A stretch of 64,000 bases of DNA from Aequorivita sp. GTDB taxonomy: Bacteria > Bacteroidota > Bacteroidia > Flavobacteriales > Flavobacteriaceae. The first letter of the stretch is position 1. Each line of letters starts with the position of its first letter. This document shows, piece by piece, positions 1 to 9,613 of this stretch. The notes beneath the pieces are model-generated. The model saw only the letters and a program-made list of their open reading frames with translations. It made no database searches and was not told the DNA's origin. The stretch covers positions 186,001 to 250,000 of the forward strand of contig JAGXGE010000015.1 of the NCBI GenBank assembly GCA_024637015.1. Direction: 5' to 3'. The translations under genes and the position numbers were made by a program.

Positions 1-1361
1 ATACAGCGGCATTAACGGGCGAAAGCAAACCAGATACCATTGCAAAGGGCGAAAAAGTGTTTGCCGGAAGCATTAACTTGAGTGGTGTTGTTGAAATTGA
101 AACTACCAAAGAATTCAAGGACAGTTCCATAGCGCGAATTCTAGATATGGTGCAGAACGCTACGGCGCGAAAATCGAAAACAGAATTATTCATCAGGAAG
201 TTTGCACGAATCTATACGCCCATCGTGGTTTACTCGGCAATTGGCTTGACATTTTTGCCATACTTTTTTGTGGATTCGTATGTCTTTAACGATTGGTTAT
301 ATAGAGCATTGATTTTCTTGGTCATTTCTTGTCCGTGCGCCCTTGTAATCTCAATTCCCTTAGGTTATTTCGGTGGCTTGGGAGCAGCTTCAAAAAATGG
401 TATTCTGTTTAAAGGTGCCTCCTTTTTAGATGAAATGACTAAGATTAATACCGTAGTTATGGACAAAACGGGAACCGTGACCAAAGGGGTTTTTAAAATA
501 AAGGATATAAAAGCAATGGATTGGGAAGAACCTGAATTGATGAAGTATCTAGTGGCGATGGAAAAACAATCTACCCATCCAATTGCCAAAGCCATAATGG
601 AGTACAAAACCACGGGTGACGATTTTAAGGCTACCAACGTGTCCGAAGTGGCAGGAAAAGGACTAAAAGGCACTGTAAACCGCAAAGCCGTATTGGTGGG
701 GAATAGTGCATTAATGACTTCCAATAACATTCAAGTACCCACCGAAACCGACGGTATAGTAGCATCTATAGTAATGATTTCCATTGAAGGCAAATTTGCC
801 GGTTATGTTACCATTGCAGACGAATTGAAAGCCGATGCGCACCAAGCCATTGCGGAAATTAGAAAATCAGGAATTTCCAAAATCATCATGCTTTCAGGCG
901 ATAAGGATTCCATCACCCAACAAGTGGCAAAGGAAATGGGTATTGACTGGGCTAAAGGTGGCCTGCTTCCGGAAGATAAATTAACCGAAGTTGAAAAATT
1001 AATGTCTGAAAATGACAATAAGGTAGCTTTTATAGGTGATGGTATAAATGATGCGCCCGTATTGGCAGCTAGTGATGTTGGCATAGCAATGGGCGGCTTG
1101 GGTAGCGACGTAGCCATAGAAACCGCTGATGTTATTATACAAACAGACCAACCCTCAAAAATCGCCAAGGCAATAAAAATAGGCCGTTCCACACGTCATA
1201 TTGTTTGGCAAAACATTGGTTTGGCCTTTGGTGTAAAAGCTGTGGTTCTTATTTTAGGCGCATGGGGCCTGGCCACCATGTGGGAAGCTGTATTTGCTGA
1301 TGTTGGCGTGGCTCTTTTGGCTATTTTGAATGCGGTTCGACTTCAAAAAATGGATTGGTAA
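1..1361 (+). CDS. Heavy-metal P-type ATPase (Zn/Cd/Pb type), 5' end outside window
   Basis: Pumps divalent soft metals out of the cytoplasm across the inner membrane, driven by ATP. The open frame continues upstream of the track's GTG at 57: reading from base 3 gives the actuator motif TGES, so the gene is cut by the window edge. Visible motifs in order are the membrane metal site SCPCALV, the phosphorylation motif DKTGT, the HP motif STHPIA and the hinge GDGINDAP. The last helices contain GVKAVVL and FADVG. This Lys/Asp pair is the hallmark of the P1B-2 (ZntA/CadA) class, as opposed to Cu pumps, which have CPC plus YN and MxxS motifs. The metal specificity is inferred from that pair only; the N-terminal metal-binding region is not in view. 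Confidence 0.93.
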   Translation, partial: TAALTGESKPDTIAKGEKVFAGSINLSGVVEIETTKEFKDSSIARILDMVQNATARKSKTELFIRKFARIYTPIVVYSAIGLTFLPYFFVDSYVFNDWLYRALIFLVISCPCALVISIPLGYFGGLGAASKNGILFKGASFLDEMTKINTVVMDKTGTVTKGVFKIKDIKAMDWEEPELMKYLVAMEKQSTHPIAKAIMEYKTTGDDFKATNVSEVAGKGLKGTVNRKAVLVGNSALMTSNNIQVPTETDGIVASIVMISIEGKFAGYVTIADELKADAHQAIAEIRKSGISKIIMLSGDKDSITQQVAKEMGIDWAKGGLLPEDKLTEVEKLMSENDNKVAFIGDGINDAPVLAASDVGIAMGGLGSDVAIETADVIIQTDQPSKIAKAIKIGRSTRHIVWQNIGLAFGVKAVVLILGAWGLATMWEAVFADVGVALLAILNAVRLQKMDW

Positions 1362-1951
1362 TTCGCACTCGAGTGAATGTCTTTTTGCAGCGCATCCTTA
1401 GCTTTATAGCGAGGAAGGTAGCCTTCTGGTGGGCGGAAGGAAAAGAACAAATAAAGAAAGAGACTACTTTGAACGTTCTTGGAGAAAGCTGATTATAAAC
1501 AACACCAAAAACAAGATAACAGTATAAACAAATATATTTCCAGCACCCATAATAAAACGGTTTTAAAAAATTTATAAAAAGTTAAAGAAATAGGCGGAAA
1601 TGTAAGGGGTCGTGGTTTTAAAAATATAGGAAGAGTAATGCGTGAACGTAAAAAAGGAAGCAGCTGTATTGGTTTAGAGGAGGATTGTGAATTTGTGAAT
1701 TTGTGAGTGTGTGAATCTGTGAATTGAGGTGCTAGGGGTGAAGTGTGAAGCTCGGGAATGGCTTTGCAAATGCAGTAAAAATAGATACGCTTTACCCTCG
1801 GCTCTACTCAGTGCAGGTAAAAGAACGCCAGAGAGGGACCTTTTTCACTTTTTATAGATAAACTACTGTTAAGTGTGCGGTGTATGATGCTTAGTTTAAT
1901 TATATTAGAAAGGAATGGTGAATAAACTATTTAAAGTAACATCTAAAAATT
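1362..1951. other. Intergenic region with short G-rich word repeat
   Basis: No convincing gene. Around 1685-1725 there is a run of GTGAATTTGTGAATTTGTGAGTGTGTGAAT words. Its reverse complement is the same ACTCACAAA/GATTCACAAA vocabulary as the arrays at 7.6 and 11.6 kb, so this is a short array copy in the opposite orientation. The rest is AT-rich and featureless to the eye. Confidence 0.6.
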
Positions 1952-2812
1952 ATGAAAAGATTCTTGATTCTAGCACTTTGTTCAAGTTTTGTTCTTACTT
2001 CTTGTATATCAAAAAAGAAGTATGTAGAACTTGAAACAAAACAAAAAAACACGCAAGACTTATTGAACACAGCAACGGTTAAACTTAATGACTGCCTGGC
2101 GGAAAGAGCTGTCTCTGTAGCTCGTGCCACGGAGCTTGAGGGGCGTTTAGCCGATATGAAAAAAACAAATTCTGATCTTATACAAAGCTCCAAAGACCTT
2201 ACCATGTTAACTTCAAAAGGAGCTACCAATTTAGAAAAATCATTGGAAAGCTTAAGAGAAAAAGACCTCAAAATCACTCGTTTGCAAGATGCCCTTAATA
2301 AAAAGGACAGCGTTACCCTTGCACTTGTTACTAGCCTTAAGCGTGAAGTGGGTGTAAACGATCCCGATATTGAAATAAATGTTGAAAAAGGGGTAGTATA
2401 CATTTCACTTTCAGACAAAGTATTGTTTAAAAGCGGAAGCTATCAAATTTCAAACAGAGCAACTGAAATCTTAGGTAAAGTTGCTAAAGTAATAAACGGC
2501 AAACCTAACTTTGAGGCCATGGTAGAAGGACATACAGACAATGTGCCTTATAGCAACGGCTTGTTATTGGACAATTGGGATTTGAGTGTGAAAAGAGCCA
2601 CCGCCATTGTTAGGGAACTTCAAAACTTAGGCGTGGAGCCTTCTAGATTGATTGCTGCCGGTCGTGGCGATTACGTGCCATTAGTGCCAAATGATACTGC
2701 AGAAAATAGAGCAACCAATAGACGTACGCGTATTTTGGTACTCCCAAAAATCGATCAATTTTATGATATGATTGAAAAGGAAATGAAAAACCTTGAAGCT
2801 GGAGGAAAATAA
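1952..2812 (+). CDS. OmpA-family lipoprotein
   Basis: Probably anchors the outer membrane to peptidoglycan. The 286-aa product begins with a lipoprotein signal peptide ending LTSC, so the mature protein should start at Cys18. Residues about 25-115 are charged and heptad-like, consistent with a coiled coil. The C-terminal half is an OmpA/MotB peptidoglycan-binding domain: VLFKSGSYQIS, then VEGHTDNVP, then NRATNRRTRILV. The HTDN and NRR residues that contact diaminopimelate in the family are intact. It stands alone and is followed by a rho-independent terminator. The ORF on the opposite strand is a shadow. Confidence 0.93.
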   Translation: MKRFLILALCSSFVLTSCISKKKYVELETKQKNTQDLLNTATVKLNDCLAERAVSVARATELEGRLADMKKTNSDLIQSSKDLTMLTSKGATNLEKSLESLREKDLKITRLQDALNKKDSVTLALVTSLKREVGVNDPDIEINVEKGVVYISLSDKVLFKSGSYQISNRATEILGKVAKVINGKPNFEAMVEGHTDNVPYSNGLLLDNWDLSVKRATAIVRELQNLGVEPSRLIAAGRGDYVPLVPNDTAENRATNRRTRILVLPKIDQFYDMIEKEMKNLEAGGK

Positions 2813-2835
2813 GTTGCCCTAGTTTAAAACAAATG

Positions 2836-2862
2836 ACCCGGCTCTAAAGGCTGGGTTTTTTT
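2836..2862 (+). terminator. Rho-independent terminator after the OmpA-family gene
   Basis: ACCCGGC, a 7-nt loop, then GCTGGGT and a run of seven T. One stem pair is G-T. It sits 24 bases after the OmpA-family stop codon. Confidence 0.85.
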
Positions 2863-3186
2863 ATTTGCTTAGTAGTGAGTAGTGAGAAGTTCAATCCTTG
2901 TTCTTAAAACCAAATACGAAATACTTGTGGTATTTTTATAGCATTCAACTCAGTCTCCTCTTCAATTTTTAATTATCTAACGCTAGAGAAGTTATAGCTT
3001 AAGTAATAATACCTATTTTATAAATAGGTTGGTTGTACTTTAATATAAATTACAATTTTGTCAGAAATTTGTAAGTTAGCCTAAACAAAATATTCGAATA
3101 AATAGTTTTAATATTGTTTTGATAACGACGGCGATATCTGAAAAGCCAATTTAAAATAGAGTAAGAATAATTAAAAAATTAAAGTT
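2863..3186. other. Intergenic, AT-rich
   Basis: Begins with a small AGTAGTGAGTAGTGAGAAG word repeat similar in style to the AGTATTG words near 45.12 kb. Otherwise AT-rich leader sequence before the 77-aa gene, with no recognisable site. Confidence 0.4.
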
Positions 3187-3420
3187 ATGAGTTCAGTAGA
3201 CGAAGACATCAAACAAATGCAAGAACAAATCAAAAAATACGGTTCTGTAACACAATCCAATATTCAAGTACAAATAATTGAAGGACCAGGTTCACAAGAA
3301 GGGAATAGAGGTTCTATAACTGCTAGTTCTGGAGGGAAAGTTGAAGGATATGGAATTTTGTATAATGCTGAATGGGAAGTTGGTAATTGGGGAGACACAA
3401 TGACTTTTACGAGGAGATAA
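3187..3420 (+). CDS. Small hypothetical protein, 77 aa
   Basis: Not recognised. The 77-aa product has no signal peptide or membrane segment. Residues 1-18 are charged and likely helical (EDIKQMQEQIKKY). The rest is rich in Gly/Ser/Thr and ends in a beta-type segment with WEVGNWGD. The ATG follows an AT-rich leader. A long AT-rich intergenic region lies on each side, so it is probably a single-gene unit. It could be a small cytoplasmic or leaderless secreted peptide; no function is assigned. Coding status rests on a clean ATG-to-stop frame with plausible amino-acid composition. Confidence 0.55.
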   Translation: MSSVDEDIKQMQEQIKKYGSVTQSNIQVQIIEGPGSQEGNRGSITASSGGKVEGYGILYNAEWEVGNWGDTMTFTRR

Positions 3421-3560
3421 ATTACTCGTAATCAATTTTCTATCGATAAAATTGATGTGCTAAACATATCGGTTTTATCGTTTTAATTTTTAATAGCAAT
3501 GTGATAATATAATAACGGTCATATTGTTCTTGAATACGCAAGACGTTCTTAAAATTGGGC

Positions 3561-3710
3561 CTAACGTTTTGTGTATGATTAGTTGCGTGTGCAGCAACTA
3601 ATTTAGTAAACAAATACTTGCCAGAGAAAATTCCGCAGCCCCGATGCTTCGGGGTTCCAGATAAGCACTAGCCATAGCAATTAATTATACACGGTGTGGA
3701 CAACTATGGT
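3561..3710. repeat. Inverted-repeat intergenic element with nested hairpins
   Basis: Outer arms GTGTATGATTAGTTGC (3571-3586) and GCAATTAATTATACAC (3677-3692) are reverse complements at 14 of 16 positions. Nested inside are a perfect 9-bp hairpin, ATTAGTTGC/GCAACTAAT (3578-3602), and a 6-bp hairpin, CCCCGA-TGCT-TCGGGG (3639-3654). The whole lies in a 510-bp gene-free stretch and looks like a dispersed, foldable intergenic repeat. No transposase or cassette gene is attached. Confidence 0.6.
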
Positions 3711-3931
3711 TTATTTTAAATTACCGCCAACGTGTTATAAAATACAATTTATGCATTATATACGGAAAATAAATCCTGTTATCGCTATAAGTCAATGCGC
3801 GTTTACGGGAATGAAAAATAACTATAAATTGATATTTCTCTAAAATGTAAAATGCACTTAAAATTTCCGAAGTACTCATTTCAGAATTTTTAAATGCATT
3901 AAGTATAACAAAGCTATCAGGATTTTAAAAC

Positions 3932-6900
3932 CTATTTCTCTACATAAGGTGCTCCCGCTGCTTTTAATTGGGTGTACATACTCTCCAGTTTTTGCTGGAT
4001 GGCATTCAATCTATTCGTTGCACCCGTCAATTGTGTGGTTATAATTTGTAATTGGTTTTTATGCGTATTGGTGGGGCCGTACGTAGAGCGCTCAATCCCT
4101 CTATACACGGCAAAAAGTCTTTCTCCCAGCTGGGGCGCAGTCTTTTCACCAATGGATAATTTTGCTGGATTTCCGTAGATATCAGCGTTCAATGCGTTCA
4201 GGTCATTACGGATGGCATTGAATTGAGTCTCCAAACTTCCGGGCTCGAGCTTGGTTTTATTCGCAGCTTTTTCCATTGCGGTCAATCGTTGTGCGGTCTT
4301 TTTCATTTCAATATTAAATGCTGAAATTTCTCGGCTTGTAGTTTCGTAGCTTCTCCAAAAATCTGCCGTAACAGAAGGACTCGAACCTTTTAGTGCGCCT
4401 TCGTATAAAGGTTTTACATTAAAGGTAATGGTTTCATCCAGTTTTTTAATAGTTCCGTTTTCTTGGAGATACATGGTTGCTTTGTAAGTGCCCGGAGGCG
4501 CCATCAATCCTTTCGGCGCATCTTCGTTTTCCTCCAAGGGTTCTTTTTCATCGAGCATGATGGGTTCTAAGGTAGGGTATCTTAAATCCCAAGCAATACG
4601 GTTGAATCCAGCTTTTGGAGTTGTGGTCAATTTTCGTATAATTTCGCCACTGCTATCTTCAATAGCAAAAATTAATTGGGGTTGTTCCGTCAGACTTTCA
4701 GCCGATAAAGCATCATACCCAGGAAAGGGAACATCTGAGTCTTTATAATTTTTTTCAGATTCTTTTCGTTTTGCTTCGGCAGTTTTTGGAGCTTCTTTTA
4801 AATAATAGGTAAATACAGCGCCAAAATCAGGATTGGGAGCAACAAAGTGGCTATCGCCTTGACTTCCTTTACCACTCTCAAAACTCAAATGAGGTCGTTC
4901 CACATACCACCACGCATCGCGTGTAGAAAACAATTTGGCATCCTGCTGAAGTGTTGAATTTGTTAATTCGCGCAAAGGCGTAATATCATCAAGAATATAA
5001 AATCCGCGACCAAACGAAGCGCCCACAAGGTCATTTTCTCTTCGTTGAATGGTAATGTCTCTAAACGAAATGGTAGGCACACCGCCTTCCAATTTAGTCC
5101 ATTGACCACCGCCGTTTATGGTGAAATAAATTCCGAATTCAGTAGCAGCAAAAAGCAAGTCTTTTTTTACGTGGTCTTGCACCAATCGCCAAACCATAGT
5201 GCCTTGCGGAATATTGCTCGAGATAGAACTCCACGTTTTTCCTTTATTCGTACTCTTTAATAAATAAGGTGTAAAGTCGCCATATTTATGATTATCCATA
5301 GCCACATAAACCGTATTGGCATCAAAAAGGTCAGCACGAATATCGTTTACAAAAGCAGTAGCGGGAACACCGGGAATTGAACCCACAGATGTTTTTGTCC
5401 AGTTCTTACCGCCATCTTCGGTCACTTGAATGATGCCATCATCTGTGCCTGCGTATAATAAACCTTGTTGTTTTGGAGATTCAGCTAAAGAGGTAATCGT
5501 GTTGTAATTACTCATGGCATATACATCCCAAGCTTCATTATAGGATTGCTTTTTGCCCATTATGGGGAGCTCAATTCGGTTTTGGTTCTTTGTCAAGTCT
5601 CCCGAAATTGCTGTCCAATCATCACCTCGATTTTCAGATTTCCAAACACGTTGCGAAGCAAAATAAATAGTAGTAGGGGTGTGGGGGCTCACTAAAATAG
5701 GGGCGTCCCAATTAAACCGCTCATAGTTTTCATTCGCGCCAGGTTGTGGTTGGATATCAATAACTTCTCCTGTGCTCATATCTACTCTTGATAATGTTCC
5801 TTCTTGACGCTCGGCATAAACGATGTCTGGATTTCCAGGTTCGGTTGCGGTCTGATGACCATCCCAATCCAAGATTACCTTCCAATCGCTATTTTGTATT
5901 CCGTGTACATTATCTGTACGCGATGGGCCACCTTCAGAGCTATTATCTTGAGTTCCCCCGTAAATATTATAAAAAGGTTTGGCATCATCAACGGCCAGTT
6001 TGTAGAATTGTGTAATGGGTAAATTTTCAATGTATTTCCATGTTTTTGTCAAATCAAAACTTTCATAGACTCCGCCGTCACTTCCTACTAATAAATAGTC
6101 CGGGTCATTTTGTCTAAAAGCAATCGCGTGATTGTCTCCGTGTTTATTCTTTTCATTCATGCGGTAAAAAGTCTTTCCACCGTCTTCTGAAATTTGCAAA
6201 TTACTATCCATCAAATACAATCGCTCTTCGTGATGTGGTGAGGTATATAATTCCTGATAATAATGAGGCCCCGTTGCACCAGTTACAGTATTTGATTGTT
6301 TTTGCCAAGAATTACCTCCATCATCGCTGCGCCAAAGTCCGCCCGTTCTGCGTTCCAATTCAATAGCTGCATACAAAGTATTTGGATTAAAGTGTGACAT
6401 AGCAAGCCCAATTTTACCCATATTTTCTTTAGGGAGTCCATTGGTTAGTTTCGTCCACGTTTCACCTCCATCCATACTTTTATGAAGCCCAGAGCCAGGG
6501 CCACCTCCCATGTAAGCTGCGACGGTGCGATGTCTATCCCACGTAGCGGCGATAAGCATGTCTGGGTTTTCTGGGTTGAGAACAACTTCGGTTACGCCCG
6601 TCCATTCATTATTGCCCAATGTGTTTTTCCAAGTTTTTCCACCATCTGTGGTTTTGTAAAGTCCGCGGTCACCTCCTTTGTTCCATAAAGGTCCCTGCGA
6701 TGCCACCCAAACCGTATTGCTATCCTCTGGATGCACAATAATTTTTGAAATATGTTGCGAGTCTTTAAGCCCCATATTTTCCCAAGTACTACCGCCGTCC
6801 ATACTTTTATAAATACCATCGCCATACGCAATGTGGCGGCCACCAACATCTTCACCCGTCCCTACCCAAATAGTATTATGGTTATTAGGGTCAATGGTCA

Positions 6901-7210
6901 CTGCGCCAATGGCAAACGTGGGTTGATCATCAAAAATAGGAGTCCAAGTAGTACCAGAATTCACAGTTTTCCAAACGCCACCCGAAGCAACTCCCACATA
7001 CCAAGTATTTTCATTTTCTGGGTGAATAGCAATCGCTGCAATACGTCCGCTCATAAACGCTGGGCCTATACTTCGTAGTTTTAATCCGTTAAAAACAGTA
7101 TCTTTTGAAACTTGTTGCGTATCGTTATTTTTATTTTTTTGTGCCGAAATATGTAGGGTGCAAAAAATAAGTAATAAGAAAGAAAAGAGGTAGCGTAATT
7201 TACTTTTCAT
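3932..7210 (-). CDS. Secreted BNR/sortilin-like beta-propeller protein
   Basis: A 1092-aa exported protein with a signal peptide (LFSFLLLIFCTLHISAQ). The first ~750 residues are built from repeated Asp-box/BNR units of the form S-x-D-x-G-x-T-W (for example SMDGGSTWENMG, TTDGGKTWKN, SDDGGNSW, TEDGGKNWTK), the VPS10/sortilin or xyloglucanase-like propeller arrangement. After it comes a domain ending TPKAGFNRIAWDLRYP, typical of a beta-sandwich at the end of these proteins, and then a helical tail. Family members are annotated as glycosyl hydrolase-like, but no catalytic pair is identified here, so enzymatic activity is not claimed. Monocistronic; a 5' leader separates it from the truncated lipoprotein gene at 7.3 kb. 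Confidence 0.85.
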   Translation of the reverse strand: MKSKLRYLFSFLLLIFCTLHISAQKNKNNDTQQVSKDTVFNGLKLRSIGPAFMSGRIAAIAIHPENENTWYVGVASGGVWKTVNSGTTWTPIFDDQPTFAIGAVTIDPNNHNTIWVGTGEDVGGRHIAYGDGIYKSMDGGSTWENMGLKDSQHISKIIVHPEDSNTVWVASQGPLWNKGGDRGLYKTTDGGKTWKNTLGNNEWTGVTEVVLNPENPDMLIAATWDRHRTVAAYMGGGPGSGLHKSMDGGETWTKLTNGLPKENMGKIGLAMSHFNPNTLYAAIELERRTGGLWRSDDGGNSWQKQSNTVTGATGPHYYQELYTSPHHEERLYLMDSNLQISEDGGKTFYRMNEKNKHGDNHAIAFRQNDPDYLLVGSDGGVYESFDLTKTWKYIENLPITQFYKLAVDDAKPFYNIYGGTQDNSSEGGPSRTDNVHGIQNSDWKVILDWDGHQTATEPGNPDIVYAERQEGTLSRVDMSTGEVIDIQPQPGANENYERFNWDAPILVSPHTPTTIYFASQRVWKSENRGDDWTAISGDLTKNQNRIELPIMGKKQSYNEAWDVYAMSNYNTITSLAESPKQQGLLYAGTDDGIIQVTEDGGKNWTKTSVGSIPGVPATAFVNDIRADLFDANTVYVAMDNHKYGDFTPYLLKSTNKGKTWSSISSNIPQGTMVWRLVQDHVKKDLLFAATEFGIYFTINGGGQWTKLEGGVPTISFRDITIQRRENDLVGASFGRGFYILDDITPLRELTNSTLQQDAKLFSTRDAWWYVERPHLSFESGKGSQGDSHFVAPNPDFGAVFTYYLKEAPKTAEAKRKESEKNYKDSDVPFPGYDALSAESLTEQPQLIFAIEDSSGEIIRKLTTTPKAGFNRIAWDLRYPTLEPIMLDEKEPLEENEDAPKGLMAPPGTYKATMYLQENGTIKKLDETITFNVKPLYEGALKGSSPSVTADFWRSYETTSREISAFNIEMKKTAQRLTAMEKAANKTKLEPGSLETQFNAIRNDLNALNADIYGNPAKLSIGEKTAPQLGERLFAVYRGIERSTYGPTNTHKNQLQIITTQLTGATNRLNAIQQKLESMYTQLKAAGAPYVEK

Positions 7211-7300
7211 AGTGTGTGAGGTTTTAATGGTTAGCGTTTTTATTGATTCATCTAAAAATAACGATAATTTTCGCAGATTTTGTTAAAACAAAATAAGAAG

Positions 7301-7621
7301 TTATTTACTTTTTAAAATAAAGGAGAATTTTGATTTTAGGATTGTGTCGAATTTTAAAGTCCGATTGAATTTTAATCCGAGTTCTTTGTCTATTACTTCA
7401 GTCGTTTTAAAAGTTCCAGCAACTCTAAATTCATTTCCGTTTACATAAATGGTTGAGTTTTTTGAAATTCCCCACTCAAAAATCATATCTATATTATGGT
7501 TCCAAAGTCGGATTGAATCATTCACTTTCAAATTCAGAGTGTCATTTTCAAACGCTGAATGAAAAGAAATTGCTGATTGTCCTTTTTTTAGATTCTTATA
7601 GGAATTACAAGAAATCAAAGT
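7301..7621 (-). pseudogene. 5'-truncated lipoprotein gene next to low-complexity array
   Basis: The frame opens GTLISCNSYKNLKKGQ. LISC is the end of a lipoprotein signal peptide, but a stop codon (TAG at 7625-7627) lies just three codons before ISC, so the hydrophobic signal segment and its start codon are missing. The only start is a TTG within the cleavage motif. About 105 residues remain, with a beta-rich composition and no recognised family. The low-complexity array begins within about 20-30 bases upstream, exactly where the lost 5' end should be. I infer that array growth or a deletion at its border removed the start. A real cytosolic 105-aa protein starting at TTG is the alternative. 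Confidence 0.6.
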
Positions 7622-7639
7622 ACCCTAAAAATACGTCTC

Positions 7640-8100
7640 TATAAAATACTCTCCAAATCCCAAATCCCAAAACCCAAAACCCAAAAAAACTCACAAACTC
7701 ACAAACTCACAGATTCACAAACTAACTTTCCCAATCAGCCTAAAGCCTAAAGCCTAAAGCCTAAAGCCTAAAGCCTCCCATCAACCCAAATCCCAAACCC
7801 CAAATCCCAAATTCCAAAAAAACTCACAAACTCACAGATTCACAGATTCACAAACTCACATACTCACAAACTCACACATTCACAAACTCACACATTCACA
7901 AACTCACAGATTCACAAACTAACTTTCCCAATCAGCCTAAAGCCTAAAGCCTAAAGCCTACAGCCTCCCATCAACCCAAATCCCAAACCCCAAATCCCAC
8001 AACCGCCAAAACACGTTTCACGCTTCACGTCTCACGTCTCACGTCTCCCGTCTCACCCCCAAAACCCCCAACCCACGCCTCACAAATCAAGCCTCACACA
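7640..8100. repeat. Low-complexity word array 1 (CCCAAATC / CTCACAAA / GCCTAAA / GTCTCAC words)
   Basis: About 460 bases almost devoid of G on the plus strand, built from blocks of short words: CCCAAAT, ACTCACAA, GATTCACAAA, GCCTAAA and, at the end, CACGTCT/CCCGTCT. A segment running CACAGATTCACAAACTAACTTTCCC...GCCTAAA(n)...CCCAAATCCCA occurs twice, at 7708-7809 and 7905-7999, with minor differences in unit number. There are no evenly spaced repeat/spacer pairs, so this is not CRISPR. No coding frame is supported. Confidence 0.9.
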
Positions 8101-8175
8101 TCACTATAAATGTTATAAAAAACACCAAAAGAAATGCCTATTATAGTCTAACTTAGTAAAAAAATTAAGCAGCTA

Positions 8176-9432
8176 ATGAACACCATTATTCTTATTGTTT
8201 TTTGTCTTGGCTATTTATTAATTGCACTAGAAGCCAAGGTTAAAATCAATAAAGCAGCCATCGCTCTTTTTACGGGAGGTTTTATTTGGTCTACTTATAT
8301 ACTATTTAAAACAGATACAGAAGAAATCGTTCAACAGTTGGTTGAACACATTGGCAGCATATCCCAAATTATATTCTTCCTAATTGGAGCAATGACAATT
8401 GTGGAATTAATCGATTCGTATAATGGGTTTGATGTAATCACAAGGCTTATCAAAACAAATAAAAAAAGGATGCTGCTATTTATTTTAGCTTTCATCACTT
8501 TTTTCCTTTCCGCGGTACTTGATAATCTTACCACTACCATAGTGATGGTTACCCTTATCCAAAAATTATTACACGACAAAAATGAAAGGCTATTGTTTGT
8601 TGGGATGATAGTAATTGCTGCAAATTCAGGAGGAGCCTGGACCCCAATAGGCGATGTAACCACAACCATGCTTTGGATTGGAGGGCAAATTACAACACTT
8701 AATATCGTACAGAAATTATTTTTCCCAAGTCTGATAAGTATGCTTATCCCCCTTATATTAATTTCATTTATGGTAAAAGGTGATTTTAAGAGAGTAGCTA
8801 TTTCCAATCAAGAATCACTTGTTTTAGGTTTCGAGAAAAGACTTGTATTTTATATTGGAATAGGGGCATTAATATTCGTTCCTATTTTTAAATCCATCAC
8901 ACATTTACCACCCTTTATGGGCATACTGATAGGCCTATCCGTATTATGGATAGTAACAGAAATTTTAAATAAGGGTAAAGCCTTTGAGCATAAAATTACG
9001 GTCACAAATGCTTTGCAAAAAATAGACACCCCAAGTATATTATTCTTTTTGGGAATTCTGATAGCAGTTGCAGCCCTTGAAGCAACCGGCATGCTATCAA
9101 GCCTAGCAACAATGCTTAGCGAATCGGTAGGTAATCTTAAAACCATAGCTATATCTCTGGGTATTCTTTCAGCAATAATAGATAATGTACCCTTAGTAGC
9201 CGCCACTATGGGGATGTACGACTTACAAACATTCCCCACTGACCATTATTTTTGGGAGTTTATTGCTTATTGTGCCGGAACAGGAGGTAGTATTCTTATC
9301 ATTGGCTCGGCAGCTGGAGTTGCCGCAATGGGAATTGAGAAAATCGACTTCTTCTGGTACGTAAAAAAAATAAGCTTAGTGGCACTTATTGGCTATTTGG
9401 CGGGAGCTCTTTTGTTAATATTACTACTTTGA
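8176..9432 (+). CDS. nhaD: NhaD-type Na+/H+ antiporter
   Basis: Inner-membrane sodium/proton exchanger of the ArsB/NhaD branch of the ion transporter superfamily. The 418-aa protein is almost entirely hydrophobic, with about 11-12 membrane spans. It carries the conserved charged and polar intramembrane stretches LDNLTTTIVMVT, ANSGGAWTPIGDVTTTMLW and AIIDNVPLVAATMGMY. The family's DN-x-T-T and NSGGA-x-TPIGD motifs are intact. The length fits NhaD. It stands alone behind array 1, with an ATG in a leader that lacks a Shine-Dalgarno site. It likely supports salt and alkaline tolerance, which would suit a marine or saline habitat (inference). Confidence 0.92.
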   Translation: MNTIILIVFCLGYLLIALEAKVKINKAAIALFTGGFIWSTYILFKTDTEEIVQQLVEHIGSISQIIFFLIGAMTIVELIDSYNGFDVITRLIKTNKKRMLLFILAFITFFLSAVLDNLTTTIVMVTLIQKLLHDKNERLLFVGMIVIAANSGGAWTPIGDVTTTMLWIGGQITTLNIVQKLFFPSLISMLIPLILISFMVKGDFKRVAISNQESLVLGFEKRLVFYIGIGALIFVPIFKSITHLPPFMGILIGLSVLWIVTEILNKGKAFEHKITVTNALQKIDTPSILFFLGILIAVAALEATGMLSSLATMLSESVGNLKTIAISLGILSAIIDNVPLVAATMGMYDLQTFPTDHYFWEFIAYCAGTGGSILIIGSAAGVAAMGIEKIDFFWYVKKISLVALIGYLAGALLLILLL

Positions 9433-9613
9433 TTATAGCTGTTAAAATCCCAAATCCGTATAAGATACTGGCGCTCATGTGTGCCATATATACAATAGGT
9501 AGGTTGAATATACATAGGTAATCATAGCAAAGCATCGCGCTCTCAATCTTCAACCCTCAGGTAGAGTGTTTTTCCGTATAGCCATGCGCTGGAAGTCGTA
9601 TTATTGGGTATAA

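Noticed and set aside
3932-7210. Assigning a defined glycosidase activity to the BNR protein
   Set aside because: The propeller repeats are clear but no catalytic residues can be identified by eye.
7640-8100. CRISPR array
   Set aside because: Words are 7-10 bases, with irregular order and no unique spacers of constant length; no cas genes.
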